A stretch of DNA of 64,000 bases from Anagrus nilaparvatae (GCA_022575985.1 JAKSXM010000007.1:18292501-18356500), one strand, 5' to 3'; shown: positions 45,268 through 54,760, counted from the first letter of the stretch. Notes: generated from the sequence alone by a model not told the origin. Program-made: numbers and translations.

Positions 45268-48036
45268 ATGAATAAAAAACGTAATAATCAAGCACAGCCG
45301 GTTCGTATGTCAAGAAGAAGGCAAACTTATGAACAAAGGCCTGAAGTACAAACATTATTGAATACCATAGATAATATGGAATTCATAGACGTAATTAAAA
45401 AGTTAGATGAATATGGGCTGTCATATAGTGGTAGTATGGACACAATAAAAGACAGGCTTTTCCGATATCAAATTAAAATAATGGACGAAAGAGCCCCGTA
45501 CAACTGGAGCCATAGTGAAGACAAAAGGCCAAACGATTTCTTGCCACCGACTCTGCAACACGCCTTAGATATGCCATCAATGGATGAGCAAGTCAGGAGT
45601 TCGACGTTGAACAGCGAAGTCAATAGACATGTTTCAGAATTAAATAACGTCAGACTTAAGAATCCAGCTTATAGCGCACCAGTTATCACAACGGCCCAAA
45701 ATTCACAAACACGACCAACTTATGTACAAGTTTTAGCTCAAAATTCGAATGTTAGCCAAGTAGCTCTTACGTCTTCAGCGGCGGCCGCGGTCGTTAATGT
45801 AAGCAACCCACTTACGACAACGACAGCCAGCTGCGATCCCGTGATGAGCACTGGTTACATAAGGCAAAAGAATAATAATAACAATAGCCAGGAAATTCCA
45901 GCTAATCACAATAATAATTTGACTGAGTCACGACCGAGCGATAAAACGCAAAATCGCACGTCGCTGCCAATTACTAGGTTTGAGAAATCTAGCACGCGTA
46001 ATAATTATGAACAGCGACGCGGCCAGCCAAGAAATAATACGCAACAATGGTTGAGAACTCCTCAAGGTGCTCAAGGGAGCCCACAATGGGATAATTACCC
46101 GTTCGGTTTTCATCCGCACAGCAATGTTTTAGCTCGGGTCCCAACAGCTAAAAGCTCAAGTGGATCTGAAAAAGAACAAAATCAAGCCAAAGACGCACAG
46201 AATAAGCAGCGCGTTCAAAACGCAAAGAACGACCTTGACGACGCTGACTTAGCTGATTCAGAAGAAAACGCGTACAGCAGCTCAGAAATTTCTTTACCAA
46301 AATCCCAAACAGCTGCTCAAAAAGAATTAGCCCTTTTGAAAAAGCAAAGAGCAGCTTTACGAAAGGAGGTAGCGCTGGCAAAAGAGGTGATGGAAGAACT
46401 CCGTAAAGAGAGAACCATAAGCCAACGGGGCAGCTCAGCGGGCTCGTTGAGATCACATGCGTCAATTGCCAGCAAAAGCTCCCGAGAAAGGGAACATACA
46501 AAAGCAGAAAACGAAAAACTGCAAAAAGAACAAGAATTCATAGAACAACAAAGATTAGAAATTGAAAAATATAACAAACTCAAGCAGAAAGAAAATAAAA
46601 AGAAAAATAGCAAGAGTGTAGACGGCAGCCTTAAGTCAAAAACCAATAAAACGAAAAAGGCTGAGAAAAATATATTTATGAATTCGGGAGTAGAAAATTC
46701 CGAAGAATCAGAAATGGAAGTAATGTCCAGTACTAAGAAGTCCTTCAATTTAAGCCTGTCTAAGCGTACAGAAGCCGGGAAGGTACTTAAAATGTGGAAC
46801 CTCAAGTTTAACGGCGATAACAAAAAAGCCGAAGAATTTTTATTTAAACTTAAGGATTGCTACGAGACTTCAGGACTTTCTTTCATACAAATGAAATACG
46901 GCCTAACGTCGATGTTTGAAGAGCACGCCATATTATGGTACAGAACGGATAGAGACAGCCTCGATACCTGGGAAGATTTCGAGACGGCCTTCCGTAATCG
47001 TTTCGTTCCGTATATGGAGGACGAGGATTATCTCGAAGAGCTTCGAACACGAACTCAAGGCAAGGGCGAAAATATAGCCACATTTTTATGTGCTTTTAGG
47101 GCAATAGCCGATAAATTGTCACAACGCCCTAGTGAGAAAAAGTTGGTGGAAATGGCTCTCAGGGTACTTCATCCAGAATACCAGCGAAGCTTAGAAGCTT
47201 ATAGGCTAACCAACACAATCACAAGCTTCAATAAATTATTGGACTTAGGCCAAAAGCACGAAAAATTGGCTGAGGTAAGAAATAAATATTCAGCCCCGAA
47301 AGACAAAAAGAACTCAAAGGTACCAGATTTAGCTTATGACGACAAAACCGTGAAAGCTAAAATAGCAGCTGTTACAGAAACAGTAAACGCTTCAGTAAAT
47401 ACGTCTCAAACCGAAGAAGTACCACAAAATACACCAGCCAAAGGGAAACGCAAGCCCAGAGGGCGTGGTAAACAGGTACTGACGGAAGAAGTGGCAGCAT
47501 TAACGACGCCTGGGGACAATAGTCAACAGACCCAGCAGAGGCAGCAACAAGGACCTCAGCAGCAGCGTCAGACACAGCAACAGCGAGTAGGTCAACAACA
47601 GCAGCCTAGGTCACAGCCTCAACGGCAAACTCAGCCTATAATGCAGCCTATGGCTCCTCCGCCATACCCATGGTTTCCTCATACGTTTGCGGACCCAAAT
47701 TATTATGCGCAAATGATGCCTCAATGGAATCAAGGTTCGATTCCGAGCATGCAATTTTCAAGATCGCAAAATAATAATCAAAATAATTCACAAAACTCAC
47801 AAAATAATACGCGACGACCCAAAATTAATAAGCCGCGATTCCCCGCCCATTGCGTTCTGTGCCAAGACACAAATCACAGAACTTTGCAGTGTCCACAACT
47901 TAATAAACGTGAAATTTGCTTGCTATGTGGCAAACTTGGCGTCAGGTACACCAACTGTACCTGCCCAGTAGCTACACAATATAGAGCGGGAAACGCCCAG
48001 CTGGAGACGGGACAGGCTCCAACGACCTCCAGCTAA
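45268..48036 (+). CDS. gag: Gag polyprotein
   Basis: This 922-residue structural protein would assemble the virus-like particle and bind genomic RNA. In order: a basic N-terminus; a SAP-like helix-turn-helix at about 37-69 (FIDVIKKLDEYGLSYSG then RL), unusual for Gag; an Asn/Gln/Ser-rich linker; charged coiled-coil segments at about 347-390 and 410-455; a Retrotrans_gag capsid region at about 505-670; a glutamine-rich stretch at 750-795; a PPPY motif near 797 that resembles a late budding domain; and two zinc fingers. These are a canonical CCHC (C862-X2-C-X4-H-X4-C875) and a C884-X2-C-X9-C-X-C899 variant. The ATG lies in a CAAAATG context. The gag stop lies inside the frameshift stem-loop, so Gag-Pol is made by slippage at codons 908-909. 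It is longer than most Gags. Confidence 0.93.
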   Translation: MNKKRNNQAQPVRMSRRRQTYEQRPEVQTLLNTIDNMEFIDVIKKLDEYGLSYSGSMDTIKDRLFRYQIKIMDERAPYNWSHSEDKRPNDFLPPTLQHALDMPSMDEQVRSSTLNSEVNRHVSELNNVRLKNPAYSAPVITTAQNSQTRPTYVQVLAQNSNVSQVALTSSAAAAVVNVSNPLTTTTASCDPVMSTGYIRQKNNNNNSQEIPANHNNNLTESRPSDKTQNRTSLPITRFEKSSTRNNYEQRRGQPRNNTQQWLRTPQGAQGSPQWDNYPFGFHPHSNVLARVPTAKSSSGSEKEQNQAKDAQNKQRVQNAKNDLDDADLADSEENAYSSSEISLPKSQTAAQKELALLKKQRAALRKEVALAKEVMEELRKERTISQRGSSAGSLRSHASIASKSSREREHTKAENEKLQKEQEFIEQQRLEIEKYNKLKQKENKKKNSKSVDGSLKSKTNKTKKAEKNIFMNSGVENSEESEMEVMSSTKKSFNLSLSKRTEAGKVLKMWNLKFNGDNKKAEEFLFKLKDCYETSGLSFIQMKYGLTSMFEEHAILWYRTDRDSLDTWEDFETAFRNRFVPYMEDEDYLEELRTRTQGKGENIATFLCAFRAIADKLSQRPSEKKLVEMALRVLHPEYQRSLEAYRLTNTITSFNKLLDLGQKHEKLAEVRNKYSAPKDKKNSKVPDLAYDDKTVKAKIAAVTETVNASVNTSQTEEVPQNTPAKGKRKPRGRGKQVLTEEVAALTTPGDNSQQTQQRQQQGPQQQRQTQQQRVGQQQQPRSQPQRQTQPIMQPMAPPPYPWFPHTFADPNYYAQMMPQWNQGSIPSMQFSRSQNNNQNNSQNSQNNTRRPKINKPRFPAHCVLCQDTNHRTLQCPQLNKREICLLCGKLGVRYTNCTCPVATQYRAGNAQLETGQAPTTSS
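47988..48034 (+). promoter_or_regulatory. Programmed -1 ribosomal frameshift signal
   Basis: Heptamer G_GGA_AAC (47988-47994) is in the gag reading phase required for X_XXY_YYZ slippage. After a 4-nt spacer, AGCTGGAG (47999-48006) pairs perfectly with CTCCAGCT (48027-48034), and the stem ends on the gag stop codon. Pol is open in the -1 frame from 47985, so the overlap is 52 nt. The geometry is that of retroviral gag-pro sites; the spacer is slightly short. Additional loop pairing (possible pseudoknot) was not resolved. Confidence 0.85.
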
Positions 48037-51000
48037 ATAGTGGAGTCGCAAGCGTAACTACGCAAACAATAATTAATGACAAGAGCGAAGCGTTAGCAGA
48101 AACCATCAATGAAAAAAAGGTCAGCCTTGCCCAAGGACGCGAACCTGCCGAGGCGTCTGCTACCAGCGACTCAAAAAGCAACAAAAATAATAAAAATGAA
48201 AACTCAAAGGGAAATCAAAAAAATTCACAAGAAATTTCTCAATTAGCCGAAAATGTTCAAGAAGAACCGGAAAATTGCGACGCTTCTCACGTCGATAACC
48301 GACTTTTCTTCGATATAAATATAGCCGGCATGAATATGAAAGCTCTTTGTGATTCAGGTTCTATGGCTTCCTACTTAGGTCCTAAATACGCAGAGAAATT
48401 CAAAGACAGGTTAAAGCCAATTGGGTCAGCATTAATTGACGCCACGGGAAATATATCCCCAGTTAACCAAGTCTTGAAAGTTTGGTTCGACGTAGATGGA
48501 CAGTCGGAACCTATAAACCTGAAAGTTTCTGAAAACATACAATACGACATGGTATTGGGCGTAGATTTTGAAAGAGCCTTTGGCCTAGAAATTTGTGCAA
48601 GCGCAGGTGAATGGAGGCGAAGGCACGGCAGCGAACAATGGCATAAATTTAACGCGCATAAAAGTAAAAATGATCCGCAGCTCTACGGAGAGTGCGCCGG
48701 AATCGAAGAAATATCAGCCTCGCAAAAGGACATTATTATGCAAGTAGTAAAAGAATGCCTGCCCCCACAGCCACAGCCCCATGGAAGAACACATTTAATT
48801 AAGCACAAAATCAGGGTCAGACCAGATGCCACACCAGTAAGACATAAATTAAGAAGAATGTCGCCAAAAGTCTTGAATCTCGCCATAGAAGAAGCTAAAA
48901 AGTGGCTTAAGTTAGGGATAATTGAGTATTCGAATAGCTCGTGGTGTAGCGCTCCAGTTATGGTGCCACGCAACGACACCTATCGTTTATGCGTGGACTA
49001 TCGTGACGTCAACAAAGTCACTGAAAAAGACGCCTACCCCCTCCCTAATCTCGACTCGGCCTTAGATAAGCTCAGAAGAGCGAAATATTTATCAAAAATT
49101 GACCTTAGTAAAGCTTTTTTACAAGTCCCGTTAGAAGACGATTCTAAGCCGTACACGGCGTTCGCACTGCCAGGACTTGGCCTAATGCAATTCACAAGAA
49201 TACCTTTTGGAGTCACAGATGGGCCAAAAACCTTTCAAAGGCTGATGGATAAGATAATAACGCCAGATCTCGAGCCCTTCGTCTTAACGTATCAAGACGA
49301 TATAATAATAGCCACTGAAGATTTTCAAGAACATCTGAAATATTTAAGAATAGTCTTCAAAAAGCTAATCGACGCAGGCTTATCAATAAATCCGGATAAA
49401 TGTGATTTCGGATGCTCAGAAGTCGTATATTTAGGATTTATTCTAGACGCAGAGGGTTTGCGCCCTGATAAAGAGAAAATCAGGCCAGTCTTAGAATATC
49501 CTGCGCCGACTAATATAAAAGAACTACGCCGATTCTTAGGCATGGTAGGATGGTACTCACGTTTTATTAATAATGTAGCCGAATTAAAAATTCCGCTGGT
49601 TAAACTTCTGCACAAAGACATAAAGTGGTCTTGGGGAGCAGAGCAGACAGAGGCATTTGAAAAACTCAAATTAGCTTTAGTCAGTACGCCTGTCTTAGCC
49701 AGACCAGACTTTAGTCTCCCGTTTACGGTCCAGACGGACGCAAGCAATATGGCGATCGGGGCAGTTCTCACTCAAATGCACGAGGACGGAGAGCATCCAG
49801 TAGTTTATATCAGCCGAGTTTTGACAGCTCAAGAGCAAAATTACAGCGCCACAGAACGCGAATGTTTAGCTCTTTTATGGGCAATAAAACGACTGAGACC
49901 GTACCTAGAAGGTTACAAGTTTACTGCCATCACGGACCACTCCAGCCTTAAATGGCTAAGTAATTTAAAAGAGCCAACCGGCAGGTTAGCCCGCTGGGCT
50001 CTGGAACTGCAGCAGTGGGACTTCGATGTTGTATATAGGAAAGGCAGTTTAAACCATGTTCCAGACGCCCTGTCTAGAATTTCCTACAAAGACCTCGCAG
50101 AAACGGACGAAGACGAAGAAATGGATTATCTATCGGCCTTAGAAGAATTATCAGATCCATGGTACACAAGAAGAATGCATGATGTCACTCAAACCCCATG
50201 GAAACTGCCAAACTACAAAATAGAAGAAAATAGACTATATATACACAAAAAGGACCAGTTATTAGATCCTATAAGTGGCAACAAGCATAATTGGCGTTTA
50301 GTACTGCCCCAAGGGCAAAGATTACAAGCACTACAAGAAATGCATAATACGCCGTGGTCAGGACATTTCGGAGTAGCAAAAACGTACCAACGCCTAGCTA
50401 CGGATTATTATTGGCCAGGAATGTACCATGACACGGAAAAATACGTCACTACATGCTTAGATTGCCAAAGACATAAAGCAGTCCAAACAGCCCCGCAAGG
50501 CTTAATGGGAAAACGCATAGTCGAACAACCGTGGACTGTAGTTGCGGGCGATTGTATGGAATTTCCTAGAAGTAAAAACGGTTTCAAGTACTTAATCGTT
50601 TTTCAAGATTTGTTCACACGAATGATTGAGCTAAAGCCTTTAAGGAAAGCCAACGGAAAAACCGTCGCTAACGCCTTCGAAGAGCTCATACTCTTCCGCT
50701 GGGAAACTCCAAATTATTTTTTGACTGACAACGGTTCGGAATTCGACAATGAACACATCCGCAAGGTTATGAGCGAATATGGAGTGAGGGTAATCACTAC
50801 CCCCCCTTACCACCCGAAAGCGAACGCTACGGAACGCTCGAATCGTAACCTCAAACAAATGATCAGAATGTTCGTTGGAGAAGACCACAGGGACTGGGAT
50901 AAGCATCTGCACGAATTCCGACACGCAGTAAATACAGCCATACAACAAACGCTAAAAACATCGCCAGCATACTTGAATTATGGTCGTCAGCCAAAAATGG

Positions 51001-51644
51001 TAAAGAGCCTCAGACGACAACTCGAACAGCCCACAGAAGGCGAAATTACACCTGTGCAAGAAATAGACCCAGACGTTTGGAAAGACAGACTCAAAAGACT
51101 CGACGTACTACGTGACTTAGTAGCAAAGCACATAGACGACGAACGAGACAAACAGAAGCAGCGCTATGATAAGGGTCGACTTGACGTCTCCTTTAAGGAG
51201 GGGGATAGGGTCCTCAGAAGGACTCAGCCTCAATCGTCAGCCGAAAAACACTTCTCCGCAAAGCTCGCGCCCAAGCGAGAAGAACCCGATGTTATAGCTA
51301 AAGTCCTATCGCCAACAGTGTATTTACTAAAAAATTCTCCGGGAAGAATACCCAAAGTACACGCGGAAGACTTAATAAGACTGAAAACACTTCCTTCTAA
51401 TGATCCCACTTTTCAACCCAATAACACAAAAAACTCACAAACAAATATTTTTGCCAGCAAAAACGACAATGAGGGGAAGCTTCAGAGGCCGCCGGCAAAT
51501 CAGCTTTCAACTATTAAAAAAAGAGGGCGACCGAGAAGAAAGCCAAGAAGCCCAAGCAGAAGAGACGGCAGTAATGCCATTGACACCAGTAATGCCAACA
51601 ACGACGATAGAAGAGGCCCCTACAACCTCCGCCGTCGAAAGTAG
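47994..51644 (+). CDS. pol: Pol polyprotein: protease, RT, RNase H, integrase
   Basis: This -1 frame product of about 1216 residues follows the slippery site (first AUG at 48330). The aspartic protease has DSG at 120-122 and LGVDF near 186. Reverse transcriptase has LCVDYRDVNK and YQDD at 433-436. RNase H has TDAS (D582), ATERE and a late TDH. Integrase has an H784-X6-H791 ... C-X2-C zinc module and catalytic D853, D912 and E947, with 34 residues between the last two, as in other insect elements with a HPxANxxE motif. A GPY/F-like module and a basic RGRPRRK tail follow. All catalytic residues are present, and no stop or frameshift is seen. The last 245 nt overlap ORF3 in another frame. The RNase H to integrase order places it in Ty3/gypsy. 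Confidence 0.95.
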   Translation, partial: RPAGDGTGSNDLQLNSGVASVTTQTIINDKSEALAETINEKKVSLAQGREPAEASATSDSKSNKNNKNENSKGNQKNSQEISQLAENVQEEPENCDASHVDNRLFFDINIAGMNMKALCDSGSMASYLGPKYAEKFKDRLKPIGSALIDATGNISPVNQVLKVWFDVDGQSEPINLKVSENIQYDMVLGVDFERAFGLEICASAGEWRRRHGSEQWHKFNAHKSKNDPQLYGECAGIEEISASQKDIIMQVVKECLPPQPQPHGRTHLIKHKIRVRPDATPVRHKLRRMSPKVLNLAIEEAKKWLKLGIIEYSNSSWCSAPVMVPRNDTYRLCVDYRDVNKVTEKDAYPLPNLDSALDKLRRAKYLSKIDLSKAFLQVPLEDDSKPYTAFALPGLGLMQFTRIPFGVTDGPKTFQRLMDKIITPDLEPFVLTYQDDIIIATEDFQEHLKYLRIVFKKLIDAGLSINPDKCDFGCSEVVYLGFILDAEGLRPDKEKIRPVLEYPAPTNIKELRRFLGMVGWYSRFINNVAELKIPLVKLLHKDIKWSWGAEQTEAFEKLKLALVSTPVLARPDFSLPFTVQTDASNMAIGAVLTQMHEDGEHPVVYISRVLTAQEQNYSATERECLALLWAIKRLRPYLEGYKFTAITDHSSLKWLSNLKEPTGRLARWALELQQWDFDVVYRKGSLNHVPDALSRISYKDLAETDEDEEMDYLSALEELSDPWYTRRMHDVTQTPWKLPNYKIEENRLYIHKKDQLLDPISGNKHNWRLVLPQGQRLQALQEMHNTPWSGHFGVAKTYQRLATDYYWPGMYHDTEKYVTTCLDCQRHKAVQTAPQGLMGKRIVEQPWTVVAGDCMEFPRSKNGFKYLIVFQDLFTRMIELKPLRKANGKTVANAFEELILFRWETPNYFLTDNGSEFDNEHIRKVMSEYGVRVITTPPYHPKANATERSNRNLKQMIRMFVGEDHRDWDKHLHEFRHAVNTAIQQTLKTSPAYLNYGRQPKMVKSLRRQLEQPTEGEITPVQEIDPDVWKDRLKRLDVLRDLVAKHIDDERDKQKQRYDKGRLDVSFKEGDRVLRRTQPQSSAEKHFSAKLAPKREEPDVIAKVLSPTVYLLKNSPGRIPKVHAEDLIRLKTLPSNDPTFQPNNTKNSQTNIFASKNDNEGKLQRPPANQLSTIKKRGRPRRKPRSPSRRDGSNAIDTSNANNDDRRGPYNLRRRK

Positions 51645-52497
51645 AATAGTTAGTTACATAAACGGGGTGTACGCTCCAGCTCCAGCCGGTGGACCACCGC
51701 CATCGACCGGGGCCATGAGAAAATCGGTAGCAGCCCGTGAGGCCCCATTACTACCTAGACAAGTAGAGCCCCTACGTCGTCCAGCAGTCTCAATCGCCCC
51801 CTCGCCTGATCTTCCTCCGCTTATGGCCCGAGCAATTGAAGCGCCCGTTGCGACAACACCGCCCACGGACGCTAAACCCCTAGAGCCCTACGTCGAATAT
51901 AGGGTAGCCGAGTTGGCATCTAGACAATGGGACGGGTTCCCATTGCGGCCCTTCAATTACCGAACTACGGGAGTTAGGTATAGCGGCTTAGAGCCTGTAG
52001 AATTCGACCCCAGCGTCGACGCCTGGCCTAATGCATGCTTCAACTGTCGACGAGGAGACCACGCGCGAAGTAAGTGTAAAGTAAAGCCCCTATCAACCCC
52101 CATGTGCGCTAATTGCGGCCGACTGAACGTACACATTACGGAGTGTCCACGGTGTCGGAAAGCCCACTTCCGTTACTTGCACCGACAAGCGTTAATTAAA
52201 GAGAGTAAGGACAGGCAAATCCAGGATGCTTGTGCGTTTCTAGATATCCCCCACCAGCCGATGTTAACCAATGGTGAGAGTAGAAACTACACGGTTTCTC
52301 TCTGGGAACGCTTCCCCGCAGCCTTTACCGCTCCGGTTCAAGAAGACGACCAGTGGTTTCCGCGCACCTTATGGCCCCGCGAGGAGCTCGAGCCTCTCCC
52401 AGAGGACATAATCAAAGCAATCGGAGAAGCCAATTCACCAGAAAAAGTTATAAAGTTCCTCCTAGCTTATTTTGATCTCATCGATATGTTGTACTAA
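51400..52497 (+). CDS. ORF3: zinc-finger protein related to Gag nucleocapsid
   Basis: This 365-codon frame overlaps the end of pol by 245 nt in the +1 frame. It has no signal peptide, membrane span or other envelope feature. The N-terminal half is Pro/Ala/Thr-rich and disordered-looking. Residues 213-226 form CCHC (CFNC-RRGD-H-ARSK-C) and 236-252 form C-X2-C-G-R-L-X-V-X4-E-C-X2-C. The same two-finger layout with an 8-9 residue linker and a CG-[KR]-L-X-V core ends Gag, so the module appears duplicated. The function is unknown; nucleic-acid binding is likely. Start is uncertain: Met codons also lie at about 51469, 51571 and 51712, and expression could use splicing, reinitiation or a +1 shift. 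A GC-rich codon choice like gag and pol supports coding. Confidence 0.8.
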   Translation: MIPLFNPITQKTHKQIFLPAKTTMRGSFRGRRQISFQLLKKEGDREESQEAQAEETAVMPLTPVMPTTTIEEAPTTSAVESRIVSYINGVYAPAPAGGPPPSTGAMRKSVAAREAPLLPRQVEPLRRPAVSIAPSPDLPPLMARAIEAPVATTPPTDAKPLEPYVEYRVAELASRQWDGFPLRPFNYRTTGVRYSGLEPVEFDPSVDAWPNACFNCRRGDHARSKCKVKPLSTPMCANCGRLNVHITECPRCRKAHFRYLHRQALIKESKDRQIQDACAFLDIPHQPMLTNGESRNYTVSLWERFPAAFTAPVQEDDQWFPRTLWPREELEPLPEDIIKAIGEANSPEKVIKFLLAYFDLIDMLY

Positions 52498-53547
52498 TAC
52501 AAGTAATTACAGCCGAAAGGCAGCCGTGTGACTAGTACACGTATAAAATATTTTTTTTTTGTATCTCCTACATAAATTTTGATTAGTAATTTCAATCGCC
52601 CAAAAGGTTAGATTATATATATATATGTATGTATTATTTTATTTTGATTATCGCCCATAAGGCTTGATAAGGTTAACCGAACCCATTTCATTTTTTTTTT
52701 CTTTTCGTTGTAATCAATCGCCTATACGGCTCGAAAGCTATTACATTTTTCAATTATTCAATTATATTATTATATTCTGTATTACTACATTACTATTAAT
52801 ATTATTATACTCGGTTTAGTTTAATTCATCATTAGCCCTGGTGGTTTAAAAAAAAAAAAAAAAGTAATGATATATTTTTATTTTTCAAATACTATTATTT
52901 TCTACTTATATTTTATTATTACTACAAATATTATAAGTAACTTTTTTATTTTTTTATTTTTGAATCAAAAGAGAGAAAACCCTCTCACCTAGTTTATTGT
53001 AATCTAGTAATAATAATAATAAAAAAAAAAAATAATAAATACTCAAAGTATTGCCTAACAATTTAAATTCTGCCTTGACCGAATTCCTAATTCCTAATCC
53101 ATATACTTGGAAATTAATTGGAGCAGTATCATAAAGTAAGTGATAATTATTGGTAATGTTTGGTACGATTAAATACATATATTAATTACTATTATTTACT
53201 TTTATCATTTTTTTTTCCCAATTTTTTTTTTGCGTGAAGCACATAAATTCTACTCAACTGTTATTCCCTAATAAGCCGGAAGTAAGTGTAAATATACTTA
53301 ATCAATTAATACTTTTGTATTACTAGCCAGATCTCTTAGGATTTCGTTTTTTTCTTTTTATCTAGTCATTGTAAATAAATTGTATACTTAGTAAATATTA
53401 CTTGTAAATATGTAAATAATTTAGAGTAGGGCTTAAGAATGACCGGGTAAGTTTTTTTTATGTTTCACGAGTATGCCAGAATTAAATTGAACCCAACAAT
53501 GGCTCCTTAGAAGTGGACTGACATTGCTCCCCAATGTCTCTTCTAAC
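52498..53547 (+). other. 3' non-coding region of the retrotransposon
   Basis: It is about 1.05 kb of AT-rich sequence after ORF3. The first 350 bp hold five GCC-loop-GGC mini-hairpins (52511-52845). The remainder has A/T tracts and no coding frame. Confidence 0.6.
52511..52845 (+). repeat. Series of five GCC-N(4-5)-GGC/GGT mini-hairpins
   Basis: Copies lie at 52512-52521 (GCC-GAAA-GGC, a GNRA loop), 52598-52608 (GCC-CAAAA-GGT), 52653-52663 (GCC-CATAA-GGC), 52720-52730 (GCC-TATAC-GGC) and 52835-52845 (GCC-CTGGT-GGT). The middle three share an (A)TCGCC...GG(C/T)T context. They stand out from the AT-rich surroundings and may act as RNA elements of the transcript. Confidence 0.65.
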
Positions 53548-53558
53548 GGAGGGGCTAT
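53548..53558 (+). promoter_or_regulatory. Polypurine tract for plus-strand priming
   Basis: GGAGGGG (53548-53554) is followed by CTAT directly before the 3' LTR TG. The position fits a polypurine tract, although it is short. Confidence 0.65.
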
Positions 53559-54640
53559 TGTAACGAAGCATTTTTCGTTACAAATGCATATATACGCATT
53601 GCATTAAAAATGTATATGTATATATGTGCATGAGTACGAAAGCCCGGCGCGCATACACACACACGCCCGGCCAACAACGTATATTTCTTTTTTTGAATTC
53701 AACAGCAGCCGGCGGGCAAGAAGAAAGAAAGATATATTCTTACGGCGCAAGTATCTTGCGCCGGACGAAGAAGAAGAGAAGAACGCAGAAGCAGACTACG
53801 CGAGGCGAGCAACAGGCGTGCAAGTAAATTTTTAAAGAATCGCGTGACTCCGGATTTATTAATTAGTTTAACCGTTATTAATTTAACTAATTGGACCAAA
53901 AGTCACTTAAAACTCTTCCGGTTAGGATTCTAATTTACGTAGTGCGAATAAATTTATAAAAACATATAAACTCAGTGCTCGCTCGTAGGAAGTATATTTT
54001 AAGCTAAAAAGCTACGAGAAGAAAAAACCGACGTCGGTAGTACAATAAATAGCTAAAAGCAGCCTCTTGAAACATAGAAGTGATCTACTTAAATTGAGCC
54101 ACCTGCTGAACACTACTATTCTACTAGAAGCCACTCGACATCCTCGCAACTGCAGCCGTCGACGACTCCGAGAAAATATCATCAAGAAGTTCGCCGAACG
54201 GTAATAAAAGAAATGTGCTTCGGGGTTCGTGTGTGTGTTCGCGACTCGGTTTCTCTTTACAAGGTAGCATAAACCAATTGTGTAAAATTGTTGTTATAAT
54301 AAAAGTTAGCCTAAGGGCAATTAATCAAATAATAAATACAGTTTTAATATTATTAAAAATATTAATCAAGTGTAATTTTATTGTAGTGCATGTTCATGAG
54401 CCCTCCATTATTTTAGTTAAATTAACCCTTATTTAGGACTCCCCCTAATTATTAAGGAGATTGTTTTTCGTGCAAAAGGAGCTAGCCGAATAACAGGTAA
54501 GCAAGGTTATTCACCCCAACATTACCGGCGCGTGTCAGTTAAAAGGCGCTCGTTAATAAATTTATTAACTGGTTCGCGCGCCAAGAATAATAAGTATTAT
54601 TTTTAATTAATTAGATTAACCCCCAAATACCCACGTTATA
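53559..54640 (+). repeat. 3' LTR, full length (1082 bp)
   Basis: It runs from TGTAACGAAG to CCCACGTTATA, ending TA rather than the usual CA. A TATAAA (53965-53970) close to TCAGTG (53972) is a candidate promoter and start site; AATAAA at 54044 and later AATAAA-like motifs are candidate poly(A) signals. All lie inside the 800-bp segment (53794-54593) missing from the 5' LTR. The terminal hairpin and the CGGCGCAAG hairpin of the 5' LTR are conserved. Short open frames here are not genes. Confidence 0.92.
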
Positions 54641-54644
54641 GCTG
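54641..54644. repeat. Right target-site duplication GCTG
   Basis: It matches GCTG at 43313-43316. After it the interrupted 47-bp repeat unit resumes. Confidence 0.85.
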
Positions 54645-54687
54645 ATAGCGAGTATAACCAGTTTATAACGGATTTATCGCACACACG

Positions 54688-54760
54688 CCAATTGGCAAGC
54701 GCAACCGAGGTCGAGGGAGGTCTATAAATATAACCGCGAAATTGGCCAGAGCAGCATTCG
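54688..54760 (+). promoter_or_regulatory. Histone-like core promoter
   Basis: CCAAT (54688-54692), TATAAATA (54723-54730) and GCATTCG (54754-54760, about 32 bp after the TATA start) follow the arrangement of replication-dependent histone genes, whose cap site is PyCATTCPu. The local GC content exceeds the surroundings. The downstream sequence encodes no histone. Confidence 0.5.

Larger units (their letters stand above)
43317..54640 (+). mobile_element. Ty3/gypsy-type LTR retrotransposon, full element
   Basis: The order is 5' LTR, primer binding site, leader, gag, pol (PR-RT-RNaseH-IN), ORF3, 3' non-coding region, polypurine tract and 3' LTR, bounded by GCTG duplications. Integrase downstream of RNase H defines the Ty3/gypsy order. 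All three long frames are uninterrupted and the aligned LTR parts are identical, so insertion was recent. Coding GC content is far above the flanks. There is no envelope gene. The 5' LTR deletion probably disables this copy's own transcription. Confidence 0.95.

Noticed and set aside
46317..46823. 168-codon open frame on the minus strand inside gag
   Set aside because: It is a shadow of the gag frame in a charged, repetitive region, with no domain features. Gag on the plus strand has clear domains.
49325..49771. 148-codon open frame on the minus strand inside pol
   Set aside because: It lies antisense to the RT/RNase H coding sequence and has no recognisable domain.
51400..52497. ORF3 as an envelope gene (errantivirus-like element)
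   Set aside because: No signal peptide, no transmembrane segment and no furin-like site; it has zinc fingers instead.
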